A stretch of DNA of 64,000 nucleotides from assembly GCF_900115005.1 (NCBI RefSeq), contig NZ_FOUY01000004.1:1-64000 (forward strand). Direction: 5' to 3'. How positions within the stretch are numbered: the stretch's first letter is position 1; every line of letters begins with the position of its first letter. The notes under the pieces were generated by a model. That model was not told the origin of the DNA, ran no database searches, and saw only the letters and a program-made list of their open reading frames with translations. The position numbers were made by a program, and so were the translations under genes. This DNA is from Pseudonocardia ammonioxydans (GTDB taxonomy: Bacteria > Actinomycetota > Actinomycetes > Mycobacteriales > Pseudonocardiaceae). Below, piece by piece: positions 42,719 through 51,269 of the stretch.

Positions 42719-43504
42719 TCAGGAGACGAGCGGCAGGGGCCCGGACGGGCGGTCGAAGAACGTCCGGGCGGCCTCGCGCCGGCCCGGGATCCGGGGCAGC
42801 AGGGTCGTCTCGTCGGCCTGCGCCTCGGCCTGGGCGGCCAGCTCCTCACGGCGCTGCGCGTCCAGGCACTCGGCGACCAGCTCCCGCACGTCCGCCGTGA
42901 CCGGGTGCGTCGCGCCGAGGTGCCGGTCGGCACTGTCCAAGGTGGACGTCAGCAGGCGGGCGGCACCGTTCAGGTCGCCGGTCTCGGCCCGGGCCATCGC
43001 GAGCGCGGCCCGGGAGGCGACGGTGCAGGGGTGCACGTCGCCGAGCACCCGGCGGCGCCGCGGGAGCACGTCCTCGTGCCGGGTGACGGCCTCCTCCGGC
43101 CGTCCGGTGATCCGGTGGGCGGCGGCGAGGGCGTCGGCGGCGGCCAGGGTGACCGGGTGGTCGGGGCCGAACGCCCGCTCACGGGCGGCGTGGTTGCGGG
43201 CGGCCAGGCCGAGGCCGCGGGTCTCGTCGTCGCCGAGGAGATAGGCCACGGCCAGGCTGCCCTCGACGACGAGCGTGTCGGGGTCGGCCGGACCGAGGTC
43301 GCGGCGGGCGGCGGCCAGCACGCGTTCGAGGCGCCGGGTCGCGTCGAGCAGCGCGTCGTCGTCGTCCGAGCGGCCGGCCGCCCGGACGTCGGTCGCGGCA
43401 CGGTCGTGACGGGCACGCAGACCCGCCCGCGCCCCGGCGGCGCGGTGATCGACTGCCGCGCTCTCCCGGAGGAACGGCGAGCCGGCGAAGACGCTGTCAC
43501 TCAT
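42719..43504 (-). CDS. Tetratricopeptide (kinesin light chain-type) repeat protein
   Basis: A 261-residue all-helical protein with about four repeats of the 42-residue TPR_10/TPR_12 kind, each carrying an LG..HP.T-like core: ARRDLGPADPDTLVVEGSLA, ERAFGPDHPVTLAAADALA, RRVLGDVHPCTVASRAALA and DRHLGATHPVTADVRELVA. Such repeats usually sit at the C-terminus of actinobacterial NB-ARC proteins, but here they stand alone with no ATPase domain. GGAGT precedes the ATG at 43504. It is divergent from the amine oxidase gene. Confidence 0.75.
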   Translation of the reverse strand: MSDSVFAGSPFLRESAAVDHRAAGARAGLRARHDRAATDVRAAGRSDDDDALLDATRRLERVLAAARRDLGPADPDTLVVEGSLAVAYLLGDDETRGLGLAARNHAARERAFGPDHPVTLAAADALAAAHRITGRPEEAVTRHEDVLPRRRRVLGDVHPCTVASRAALAMARAETGDLNGAARLLTSTLDSADRHLGATHPVTADVRELVAECLDAQRREELAAQAEAQADETTLLPRIPGRREAARTFFDRPSGPLPLVS

Positions 43505-43759
43505 GGTCACTCCGTGTCTCGTCACGCGGGTGTCCACACGCTCTGTAATCACCCGGTCAGCCCAGTGAACTGCCACTCAACGTACTCGGACCGGGTCCAT
43601 TGGGGGAGACCCTGATCGGCTTTCGAGGCGTAGGCCACCCTAACTCGTTACGCAGTGTCGCCGAATGGGGACAGCCTGTCGAGATCGGCCGGGGTGCGCG
43701 GGCGGTGCGGGCACACCGTGGCATCGTCGGCGCCCCACCGGTACGTCAGGAGAGGCCCG

Positions 43760-45622
43760 ATGACCCACCCGCTGTCCCGGCTGACCGCCGACGAGATCGA
43801 CGCCGCGCGCGCCCTGCTGGCCGAGCACGACCTGCTCGGCCCCGGCGTGCGCGTGCCCGTGCTGGCACTCGAGGAGCCGCGGCGCGCCGAGGTCGCGGCG
43901 CACCGCGACGGTGACTCGGTGGACCGCAGGGTCCGTGCGGTCCTGCTGGACCCGGCGACCGGCACCTCGCGGACCGTGCTCGCCTCGCTCAGCCGGGCCG
44001 CGATCGACGAGCGGATCGAGCACGACCCGGCCGCCGACGGTCAGCCGCCGATCACCGGTGAGGAGATGGAGGGCGTCGACGCCATCGTCAAGGCCGACCC
44101 CGGATGGCGGGAGGCGATGGCGCGGCGCGGGATCGACGACGTCTCGCTCGTCGCCGCCTGCCCGCTCTCGGCCGGCTCGTTCGATCTGCCGGGGGAGAAG
44201 GGCCGCCGGATGTTGCGGGTGTTGTCGTTCCTGCAGCACCGCCCGGACGACAGCCCGTGGGCGCACCCGGTCGACGGTGTCGTGGCCTATGTGGACCTGC
44301 TGGAGCGCACGGTCGTCGAGCTGATCGACACCGGCGTCGTGCCGGTGCCCGAGGAGGAGGGCAACTTCGGCGAGGGGCCGTACCGGCAGAGCCGCACGCC
44401 GCTGCACGTCACCCAGCCCGAGGGGCCGAGCTTCACCGTGTCCGGCGACGACGTCGTCGAGTGGGAGGGCTGGCGGTTCCGGGTCGGGTTCGACCCGCGG
44501 GAGGGGCTCGTCCTGCACCAGCTGTCCATCATGGATCGTCCGGTCGCGCACCGGGTGTCGGTCGCGGAGATGGTCGTGCCCTACGCCGACCCCGGGCCGG
44601 TGCGGTTCTGGCAGAACTACTTCGACGCCGGCGAGTACCTGCTCGGCCAGCAGGCCAACTCGCTCGAGCTCGGCTGCGACTGCGTCGGCGAGATCCACTA
44701 CTTCGACGCCGTCGTCGCCGACCCGGACGCCCGGCCGCGCACCATCCGCAACGCGATCTGCCTGCACGAGGAGGACGACGGCGTCCTCTGGAAGCACACC
44801 GACGTCTTCACCGGCAAGCAGGCCGTGCGCCGCCGCCGTCGCCTGGTGGTCTCGTTCTTCGCGACGATCGGGAACTACGACTACGGCTTCTACTGGCACC
44901 TGCACCAGGACGGTGCGGTCGAGCTCGACGTGCGCTCGACCGGCGTCGTGTTCACCGGCGCCTACGACGAACGCGGCTCCCGCTGGGCGAGCCAGGTCGC
45001 GCCCGGGCTCGGCGCTCCGTACCACCAGCACCTGTTCTGCGCCCGGCTCGACCTCACCGTCGACGGCGCCGAGGGGCGGGTCGACGAGCTCGACGTGCGC
45101 CGGCTGCCGGTCTCGGCGGAGAACCCGTACGGCAACGCCTTCGAACGCTCCGTCACCCGGATCGGGTCCGAACGTGATGGTGGGCGGATGGCGTCCATGA
45201 AGGACGGCCGGGTGTGGCGGGTGTCGTCGGCGCAACGGCGCAACCGGCTGGGTGAGCCGACCGCGTACGTCCTGGAGCCCGAGGACGGCCCGACGCTGCT
45301 CGCCGACGACTCCGCCTCGATCACCGCCCGGGCCGCGTTCGCGACCCGGCACCTGTGGGTCACCGCCTACGACCCCGCCCGGCGCTACCCGGCGGGGGAG
45401 CTGGTCAACCAGCACGCGGGGCACGCCGGGCTACCCGAGTGGGTCGCGGAGGACCGCGATCTGGACGGCACCGAGATCACCCTGTGGCACACCTTCGGGG
45501 TGACCCACTTCCCGCGCCCCGAGGACTGGCCCGTGATGCCCACCGCGTCCTGCGGGTTCCGACTCGCGCCCTCGGGGTTCTTCGACCGGAACCCGACCCT
45601 GGACGTGCCACCCGGGCACTGA
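43760..45622 (+). CDS. Copper amine oxidase (primary-amine oxidase)
   Basis: A 620-residue quinoprotein amine oxidase that deaminates primary amines such as tyramine or phenethylamine to aldehydes with H2O2. The topaquinone precursor is Tyr373 in TIGNYDYGF, the catalytic base is Asp289 in YFDAGEY, and the copper ligands are His422 and His424 in YHQHLF and a third His about residue 583 in VTHFPRPEDWPVMP. There is no signal peptide, so it is cytosolic like the Arthrobacter enzymes. The ATG at 43760 lies behind AGGAGAGG. The APC permease at 46578 may supply the amine. Confidence 0.93.
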   Translation: MTHPLSRLTADEIDAARALLAEHDLLGPGVRVPVLALEEPRRAEVAAHRDGDSVDRRVRAVLLDPATGTSRTVLASLSRAAIDERIEHDPAADGQPPITGEEMEGVDAIVKADPGWREAMARRGIDDVSLVAACPLSAGSFDLPGEKGRRMLRVLSFLQHRPDDSPWAHPVDGVVAYVDLLERTVVELIDTGVVPVPEEEGNFGEGPYRQSRTPLHVTQPEGPSFTVSGDDVVEWEGWRFRVGFDPREGLVLHQLSIMDRPVAHRVSVAEMVVPYADPGPVRFWQNYFDAGEYLLGQQANSLELGCDCVGEIHYFDAVVADPDARPRTIRNAICLHEEDDGVLWKHTDVFTGKQAVRRRRRLVVSFFATIGNYDYGFYWHLHQDGAVELDVRSTGVVFTGAYDERGSRWASQVAPGLGAPYHQHLFCARLDLTVDGAEGRVDELDVRRLPVSAENPYGNAFERSVTRIGSERDGGRMASMKDGRVWRVSSAQRRNRLGEPTAYVLEPEDGPTLLADDSASITARAAFATRHLWVTAYDPARRYPAGELVNQHAGHAGLPEWVAEDRDLDGTEITLWHTFGVTHFPRPEDWPVMPTASCGFRLAPSGFFDRNPTLDVPPGH

Positions 45623-45772
45623 GTCCGCACCGCACTGCGTCGTGCCCCGAGGGGCACCCTGGTGGCGCCGGGTGCCCCGAGGGTGCCCCTGGGGGCGGCG
45701 TCGGGGTCGCGGTGCCGGGCGGTGCGGCGCTCTCGGCGGCACGGGCGCCGTGCTGCGGGCCGTGGCGGCAGG

Positions 45773-46444
45773 TCAGCGCCGGACGGCGACGCTCGTGGCC
45801 GCGGCGGTCTCGGCCAGTCCCGCGCGGAGCCGGGCGATCGACTCGGGGAGGTGGTCGACGGCGTCGCGTGCCAGCTCGCGCGCGGTCGCCCGGTCGATCT
45901 CGGGCTCGAGCAGCCGCTCCACCCCGAGCGCGGAGAGCACCACGAGGGTGACCGCGCCGTGCAGGGTGAACGTGGCGGGGTGCCGGATCATGCTGCGGAG
46001 CGTGAGTCCCGGGGCGTGCGCGGCGGCGGAGTCCGTGACGGCCAGCTTCGTCCGGCGACGGCCGAGCAGTCCCCGCTCGGTCGTCACCGCCAGGACTCCG
46101 CGCTGTACGAGATCGTTCCGGACCGCCTCCAGCAGCGGCCCGCCGAGCGCGTCGATCCACGCGCGGACCGGGTGTGCCCGGGACTCGTGCGCGACGCTGT
46201 CGAGGACGAGCGTCGCGGCCTCACCGCAGCCGGGCCCGGGTGTGCCCGACCGGGTGGCCACGACCCGGTGCTCCGGGTCGATGCGCAGCGCCCCCGAAAC
46301 CGCGAGATCGGCGATCTGGGCGCCGACCAGGCCGCACGCGAGCAGGTCGGGTGCCAGGCCGGATCGGCCGGCCGCCTCGTCGTAGGCGATCAGGAACAAG
46401 CCGTTCGCGAGTGCGCCCTGCTCCACGCGACTACCCCCAGGCAT
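45773..46444 (-). CDS. GPP34 (GOLPH3-fold) family protein
   Basis: A 223-residue GPP34 family protein, the actinobacterial relative of the Golgi PI4P-binding protein GOLPH3. Family features are the opening LANGLFLIAYDEAAG, LACGLVGAQIADLAVSGAL, a middle ERGLLGRRRTKLAVTD, and a C-terminal helical region (GAVTLVVLSALGVERLL). The bacterial function is not known. The ribosome site before the ATG at 46444 is poor; a GTG six codons in is an alternative. It is divergent from the permease, separated by an AT-rich region with an inverted repeat. Confidence 0.85.
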   Translation of the reverse strand: MPGGSRVEQGALANGLFLIAYDEAAGRSGLAPDLLACGLVGAQIADLAVSGALRIDPEHRVVATRSGTPGPGCGEAATLVLDSVAHESRAHPVRAWIDALGGPLLEAVRNDLVQRGVLAVTTERGLLGRRRTKLAVTDSAAAHAPGLTLRSMIRHPATFTLHGAVTLVVLSALGVERLLEPEIDRATARELARDAVDHLPESIARLRAGLAETAAATSVAVRR

Positions 46445-46464
46445 CGAGTCCCAGTGCTGACTCT

Positions 46465-46502
46465 GAGTAATTGATTAAGCGCATAACGGATAAGAATTAC
46501 TC
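46465..46502. promoter_or_regulatory. AT-rich divergent promoter with 8-bp inverted repeat
   Basis: GAGTAATT (46465-46472) and AATTACTC (46495-46502) form a perfect inverted repeat with a 22-base centre, inside the most AT-rich stretch of the window. The centre contains TTGATT and TAAGAAT-like hexamers that could serve as promoter elements. It lies 20 bases before GPP34 and 75 before the permease, so it probably carries both promoters and an operator. Confidence 0.55.
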
Positions 46503-46577
46503 CGAATGCTCGGAACTTGTGACGTGACGTTAGCATCTTGCCTCGACTAACGACTTTCTCGAGATCTGGAGTCGCGC

Positions 46578-48257
46578 ATGCCGGCACTCGCGACCACCGA
46601 CCGGCAGGTGCCCGGTCTGCGGCGGCGCCGCCTCGGCGTGGTGCATCTGGTGTTCTTCACCGTCGCCGCGTCCGCCCCGCTCACCGTGCTCGCCGGCGGG
46701 GTCACCACCGCCTACGCGGTGAGTGGTAACCAGGGTGTCCCGCTGGCGTTCCTCGGCGTCGCCGCGGTGCTGGTGCTCTTCGCGGTCGGCTATGCCGCGA
46801 TGAGCCGTCACGTCGCCAACGCCGGTGCCTTCTACTCGTATCTGGCCAGGGGACTCGGCCGCCCGGCCGGCGTCGCCGGGTCGTTCGTCGCGCTGGTCGG
46901 CTACAACGCCATCCAGATCGCGCTCTACGGCCTGTTCGGCTCGGCGATGTCCGACTTCGTCGCCGAGATCGCCGGGCTGCGGCTGCCGTGGTGGACCTGG
47001 GCACTGCTGGCGCTGCTCGCCGTCGGCTGGCTCGGCCTGCTGCGGGTGGACCTCAACGCCCGGGTGCTCGCGGTGCTGCTCGTCGTCGAGGTCCTGGTCG
47101 TCATCGGGTTCGACGTCGCCGGGTTCACCCGGCCCGCCGAGGGTGCGGTGACGCTCGACCCCCTGCTGCCGAGCACCCTGTTCGCGAGCGGGATCGGGGC
47201 GGTGGTCGCGTTCACCGTCGCGTCGTTCACCGGGTTCGAGTCCGGCGCGATCTACTCGGAGGAGGCGCGCAACCCGCGCAGCACGGTCGCCCGCGCGACG
47301 TTCATCGCGGTCTCCTTCACCGGCCTGTTCTACGCGTTGTCGGCCTGGGCGATGGTCGCCTCGACCGGGCCGTCGCAGCTGCAGGCGCGGGCCGCGGAGG
47401 AGGGGCCGGGCCTGGTCTTCGCGCCGCTGGCCGAGACGTTCGGTCCAGTCGTCGCCGACGTCGCCACGCTGCTGATGCTCACCAGCGTGTTCGCCGCGTT
47501 GCTGAGCTTCCACAACAGCGTCGCCCGCTACCTGTTCGCGCTCGGCCGCGAGCGGGTGCTGCCCGGTGTGCTGGCCACCGTGGGGGCGCGCTCCGGCGGC
47601 CCGCTGGCCGGGTCGCTGGCCCAGTCCGCACTGGCGCTCGTCGTCGTGATCGGGTTCGCGGTGAGCGCGGCCGACCCCATGCTCGCGCTGTTCAGCTGGT
47701 TCTCCGGGCTGTCCGCGATCGGTGTCGTGCTGCTGATGACCGGCACGTCCGTCGCCGTGATCGGCTTCTTCCGGCGCAACCGGTCCGCTCCGGCGTCGGT
47801 GTGGGCGCGGCTGATCGCGCCGGCGCTGGCGGCGGTGCTGCTCGCTGCGATCCTGGTGGTGCTGGTCGGCAACTTCGACGCACTGCTCGGGACCGACCCG
47901 TCCTCGCCGGTGCGCTGGATCCTGCCCGCCGTCGTGCTGCTCGCGGCCGTCGGCGGCGCCGGCTGGGCGCTGCGGCTGCGGCGCGACCGGCCCGAGATCT
48001 ACGCCGGGATCGGCGGCGGTGAGCCCGCGCCGGACGGTGTCGCGCCCGACGCCGGTGCCCCCGCGGTCTACCGGCGCCGGGCCGGTGAGACGGGGCCGTC
48101 CGACTGGGCCGGTGCCGGAACCGCGGACCCGCTCGACGGTGCCGCGGCGCCGGTGTCGGATCCGCTCGACGAGCGGGCGACGACGGTGTTCACGATGCCC
48201 GGCCGTGGCGAGGACGAGGAGACCACCGAGTTCCGGCGGCCCGACCTGCGCGACTAG
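46578..48257 (+). CDS. APC-superfamily amino acid/amine permease
   Basis: A 559-residue transporter with 12 membrane segments and a soluble acidic C-terminal tail of about 90 residues. The start VVFFTVAASAPLTVLAGGVTT-like stretch (HLVFFTVAASAPLTVLAGG) and the TM6 FTGFESGAIYSEEARNP are APC hallmarks, the latter typical of ethanolamine/amino-acid permeases. The tail (ERATTVFTMPGRGEDEETTEF) contains two possible Thr phosphorylation motifs of the kind used by actinobacterial PknB (inference). Its role may be uptake of an amine for the nearby copper amine oxidase. Confidence 0.87.
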   Translation: MPALATTDRQVPGLRRRRLGVVHLVFFTVAASAPLTVLAGGVTTAYAVSGNQGVPLAFLGVAAVLVLFAVGYAAMSRHVANAGAFYSYLARGLGRPAGVAGSFVALVGYNAIQIALYGLFGSAMSDFVAEIAGLRLPWWTWALLALLAVGWLGLLRVDLNARVLAVLLVVEVLVVIGFDVAGFTRPAEGAVTLDPLLPSTLFASGIGAVVAFTVASFTGFESGAIYSEEARNPRSTVARATFIAVSFTGLFYALSAWAMVASTGPSQLQARAAEEGPGLVFAPLAETFGPVVADVATLLMLTSVFAALLSFHNSVARYLFALGRERVLPGVLATVGARSGGPLAGSLAQSALALVVVIGFAVSAADPMLALFSWFSGLSAIGVVLLMTGTSVAVIGFFRRNRSAPASVWARLIAPALAAVLLAAILVVLVGNFDALLGTDPSSPVRWILPAVVLLAAVGGAGWALRLRRDRPEIYAGIGGGEPAPDGVAPDAGAPAVYRRRAGETGPSDWAGAGTADPLDGAAAPVSDPLDERATTVFTMPGRGEDEETTEFRRPDLRD

Positions 48258-48415
48258 GACGGCACCCCTGAGTCCACGGGCATCACCCGTTCCGGGGTCA
48301 CTCGACAGTGCGGAACCCGGGTCCACGCGGGTGGAATCCGCGGCCGGCCCTGGCTCCGTGCCCGTCGAGCGGTGAACGATCGCGGGCTCGCCGAGTGTGG
48401 AGGGGGCGCAGTGTC

Positions 48416-49966
48416 GTGACGGGCGGGTTCCGCGAGGGGGACGGTGCCGGTGGGTCCGGGACCGCAGGGGAGCAGCTCGACGTCCCGGACGGTGACGCAG
48501 CCGCCGGTACGCGGAACGAGGGGGCCGGTGCCGCGGAGACCACCGGTGCCGCGCCACCGCCGGTCGAGGACAGCGGAACCGGACCGTCCGTGGTGGCTTC
48601 CTCCGCGGACAGCGCGACGGGTACCACCGGAACGATCATCTCGACCGCTGCGACGGCCGTGATCGGCCCGACCGCGGCCCCCCAGGGATCGGGTGGTCAC
48701 CGGCGCGCCTCGGCCGGCGGGCCGCCGCCGCGCCCGCCGCTGTATCCCGCGCCACCACTGCACACCGGGCCGCAGGCCACCGCCATCGGTGCGGCATCCA
48801 CTGTCGATACACAGTCGACAGCGACAGAGTCAGCGACAGAGTCCACCCCGGACACCCTTGCGTGGGGCGGCGGGGACGCCGGGCCGACGTCCACACTGCA
48901 CGCCGAGCCGGTCCGCGGGTCGGCGGTGCGGTCGACGTCGCGGATGGCGGTGCTCGGCGTCGTGGGGGCCGTGTTGGCCGTCGCGGGTGCCGCAGCGGCC
49001 GGTGCCGCGACGGTCGCGGCGTCCCGGCACGACGGTGGCTGGCCCGAACTCGGGGACCCGGCAGCGGTCACGGACCCACGCGGCCCCGGGCCCGGTGCGG
49101 GATCCGTCCCGGGCGCCGGCCTGCCGGGGCCAGGTGGTGCGCCGGCCTCCGGTGGGGCGGACGACGCCCGCGGATCACATCCCGGCCGATCCGATCCCTC
49201 CGAGGAGAACGCCGGCGCCGAGGCGGGGGAGAGCTCCTCCAGGGCGGTGTCCGGTCCGAACTCGTCCACACCGGACACGAGACCCGCGCCGGCGCCCGGC
49301 GTGGACCCGGGCCGCGCCGGCGCGGCGGTTCCCGGGAGCGCAGGAGCCGGCTCTGGTGACGGTCCGGGACCGGCCGGTGCCGGGCCCGGCACCGCCGGGA
49401 CGGCCCCGGTGCCGGGAGGTGGGGCGCCCGGCCCCGGGAGCGCCGAGCCTGCGCCGGACGCCGGTGCCCCCGGCTCCGGCGGGGACGGCACGACTCCGGG
49501 CGGGAACGGCACCGCGCCCGGCGGGGGCGGCCCTGCCCCGGGTGGGAGCGGCACCGCTCCCGGTGGGGGCGGTCCTGCTCCCGGTGGGGATGGCACCGCG
49601 CCCGCTGGGGATGGCCCTGCCCCGGGTGGGAGCGGCCCCGCGCCGGGTGGGGGTGGTCCTGCTCCCGGTGGGGACGGCTCTACCCCCGGCGGGGACGGCG
49701 CCGCGCCCGGCGGGAACGGCTCTGCCCCGGGTGGAAGCAGCCCCGCGCCCGGTGGGGGCGGCCCCGCGCCCGGTGGGGGCGGCCCCGCCCCCGGTGGGAG
49801 CGGCCCCGCTCCTGGTGGGGATGGCGCGGCTCCCGGCGTCGACGGCACTGGCCCCGGCGGGGGTGCACCGGCTCCCGGTGGGGGTGCGTCCGACCCAGGC
49901 GGTGCCGGCCCCGCACCGGGTGGAACAGGCGCGGCTCCCGGCGGTGTCGGCCCGACACCGGACTGA
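48416..49966 (+). CDS. Membrane protein with long Gly-Pro-rich heptapeptide repeat domain
   Basis: A 516-residue protein. Residues 1-175 are Gly/Ala/Thr-rich and disordered, a single membrane helix follows at about 177-202 (MAVLGVVGAVLAVAGAAAAG), and the rest is low complexity. From about residue 358 the sequence becomes a degenerate heptapeptide array, roughly APGG(G/D/S/N)G(P/T/A), about 20 copies (21-bp units in DNA). The orientation is probably N-in with the repeats outside, as a wall-spanning or surface rod. The GTG at 48416 behind GGAGGGG is my start; an ATG at 48308 adds an implausible basic stretch. I know of no characterised relative. Confidence 0.7.
   Translation: MTGGFREGDGAGGSGTAGEQLDVPDGDAAAGTRNEGAGAAETTGAAPPPVEDSGTGPSVVASSADSATGTTGTIISTAATAVIGPTAAPQGSGGHRRASAGGPPPRPPLYPAPPLHTGPQATAIGAASTVDTQSTATESATESTPDTLAWGGGDAGPTSTLHAEPVRGSAVRSTSRMAVLGVVGAVLAVAGAAAAGAATVAASRHDGGWPELGDPAAVTDPRGPGPGAGSVPGAGLPGPGGAPASGGADDARGSHPGRSDPSEENAGAEAGESSSRAVSGPNSSTPDTRPAPAPGVDPGRAGAAVPGSAGAGSGDGPGPAGAGPGTAGTAPVPGGGAPGPGSAEPAPDAGAPGSGGDGTTPGGNGTAPGGGGPAPGGSGTAPGGGGPAPGGDGTAPAGDGPAPGGSGPAPGGGGPAPGGDGSTPGGDGAAPGGNGSAPGGSSPAPGGGGPAPGGGGPAPGGSGPAPGGDGAAPGVDGTGPGGGAPAPGGGASDPGGAGPAPGGTGAAPGGVGPTPD
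49490..49905 (+). repeat. 21-bp coding repeats (APGGxGx)
   Basis: About 20 imperfect 21-bp units such as GCTCCCGGTGGGGGCGGTCCT lie head to tail, encoding the APGGxGx array. Units differ mainly at codons 5 and 7, as expected from slippage or recombination followed by point mutation. This is a coding tandem repeat, not a CRISPR array. Confidence 0.85.
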
Positions 49967-50081
49967 ACGGGAACGGCGGTCGGTGTCGCGGGCGGGTCCC
50001 GAGGAGCAGCGGCCGGCCACGAGGGGTGCAGGAGGGTGCGCGATCGAGCAGCGGTGCCCGGATGTTCCCCGTGGTCCGCGG

Positions 50082-50564
50082 TCAGCCGGCGGCGAGGATC
50101 TGTTCGCGCAGGATGTCGGCGTGGCCGCAGTGGTGCGCGAGCTCCCGCGCCACCTGCAGGTGCAGCCAGCGCACGGTGATCGGACGCCCGCGTCCGGTCA
50201 CGATCCGGTCCAGGTCCAGACCGGCCATGGTGGCCCGCGACCGGTCGCACACCTCGCGGTACCGCGCGCGGACCACGGCAACGGTGTCGTCGGCGGTGAG
50301 GGCGAAGGACTCGTCGACCGTCTCCGGGGACCCGAGCTCGGCCCGGCTCGCGCCGGTCACCGCTTCGCCGAACCACGCGGACTCGACCAGGATCGCGTGC
50401 TTGACCAGGCCGAGCAGCGTCGTCGCCGACGGGACCAGCCGTCGCCGCGCCTGCTCCTCGGTCAGGCCGTCGAGGCTGCGGTCGAGCCGGGTGCGGTACT
50501 CCTCGACGAACGCGGTCAGCTGCGTGCGCTCGTCAGCGTCCTGGACGTCGAACAGTCCGCTCAT
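50082..50564 (-). CDS. DinB/DUF664-like four-helix protein
   Basis: A 160-residue DinB-superfamily protein (DUF664 type), which normally binds a metal through three His. Candidate ligands are His56 in LVKHAILVESAWFGEAV, and the two His of the terminal VARELAHHCGHADILREQI. Actinobacteria carry many of these; a few are mycothiol-dependent transferases. The start at 50564 was chosen because MSGLFDVQDADERTQL is the usual N-terminus; the upstream open frame is not conserved-looking. Confidence 0.85.
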   Translation of the reverse strand: MSGLFDVQDADERTQLTAFVEEYRTRLDRSLDGLTEEQARRRLVPSATTLLGLVKHAILVESAWFGEAVTGASRAELGSPETVDESFALTADDTVAVVRARYREVCDRSRATMAGLDLDRIVTGRGRPITVRWLHLQVARELAHHCGHADILREQILAAG

Positions 50565-50666
50565 GTGGCCGAGCGTACGTCCGTCGACCACGCGGGTGAG
50601 TGACGACGCGGACGCCGCCGGGGTGCCACAGTGGACCGCCGACCCGCTACCCCGTGGAGAGCGCAC

Positions 50667-51116
50667 GTGACTGCCCCGGAGACCGCCGCCGACAGCTCGA
50701 TGCACGGCGGGGCGGAACTCGCACCGATCGTCCACCGGCTGGGCCAGGGCGTGCTCGACGTGGTCGGGGTGGCCGTCGTCGTCCAGCTCGTGGGGTGGTT
50801 GCTGCCGGATCCGATGTGGATGGCCGGCGCGACCGGGCAGGGCGGCGGGCACAGCGCGGTGTTCCTCGTGCTGCTGGTGCTCCTGCCCGCCCTCACCGGC
50901 CGGACGATCGGGATGCGGCTGCTCGGCCTGCGCGTGCGCCGTGCCGACGACCGCGAGCCCGCCGGCTTCTGGCGGCACGTCGTGCGGGGGCTCCTGCTCC
51001 CGGTCGACCTGGTGTTCCTCGGTCTGATCGGCATCGTGACGATGCTGTCGACCGGACGGCGGGTGCAGCGGCTCGGGGACCTGGCCGCCGGCACGGTCGT
51101 CGAACTCGACCGCTGA
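50667..51116 (+). CDS. RDD-family small membrane protein
   Basis: A 149-residue protein with three membrane segments (about 28-48, LDVVGVAVVVQLVGWLLP; 62-80, AVFLVLLVLLPALTG; 110-130, LLLPVDLVFLGLIGIVTML). The RDD-type signature GRTIGMRLLGLRVRR between the second and third, and the final GRRVQRLGDLAAGTVVEL, are characteristic. Function is unknown for most RDD proteins. The GTG at 50667 follows GGAGA. It is divergent from the DinB-like gene across about 100 bases. Confidence 0.8.
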   Translation: MTAPETAADSSMHGGAELAPIVHRLGQGVLDVVGVAVVVQLVGWLLPDPMWMAGATGQGGGHSAVFLVLLVLLPALTGRTIGMRLLGLRVRRADDREPAGFWRHVVRGLLLPVDLVFLGLIGIVTMLSTGRRVQRLGDLAAGTVVELDR

Positions 51117-51152
51117 CCCGACCTGCCCGCTGACCCGACCTGCCCGCTGCCC
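51111..51152. repeat. 17-bp tandem repeat over the RDD gene stop
   Basis: CGCTGACCCGACCTGCC is repeated twice (51111-51127, 51128-51144) with a partial third copy. The first copy contains the stop codon of the RDD protein, so duplication did not alter the protein. Nothing else was seen in this short gap. Confidence 0.75.
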
Positions 51153-51269
51153 GAACGACTGCTGTCCTGAGCCACCCCCTGACCGACCGGCGTCCGACCG
51201 TGGTCGGACGCCGGGGATCCGCCCCCGCTCCGACGCGCGACGAGGCGCCCGGCGGAGATCGTCGACACC

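Noticed and set aside
43631..43650. Iron-box-like sequence TAGGCCACCCTAACT before the amine oxidase gene
   Set aside because: Only about 10 of 19 positions match the DtxR/IdeR consensus and there is no iron-related gene nearby.
49490..49905. Regular 21-bp repeats as a possible CRISPR array
   Set aside because: Units abut with no spacers, vary at codon positions and stay in frame with a long coding sequence.
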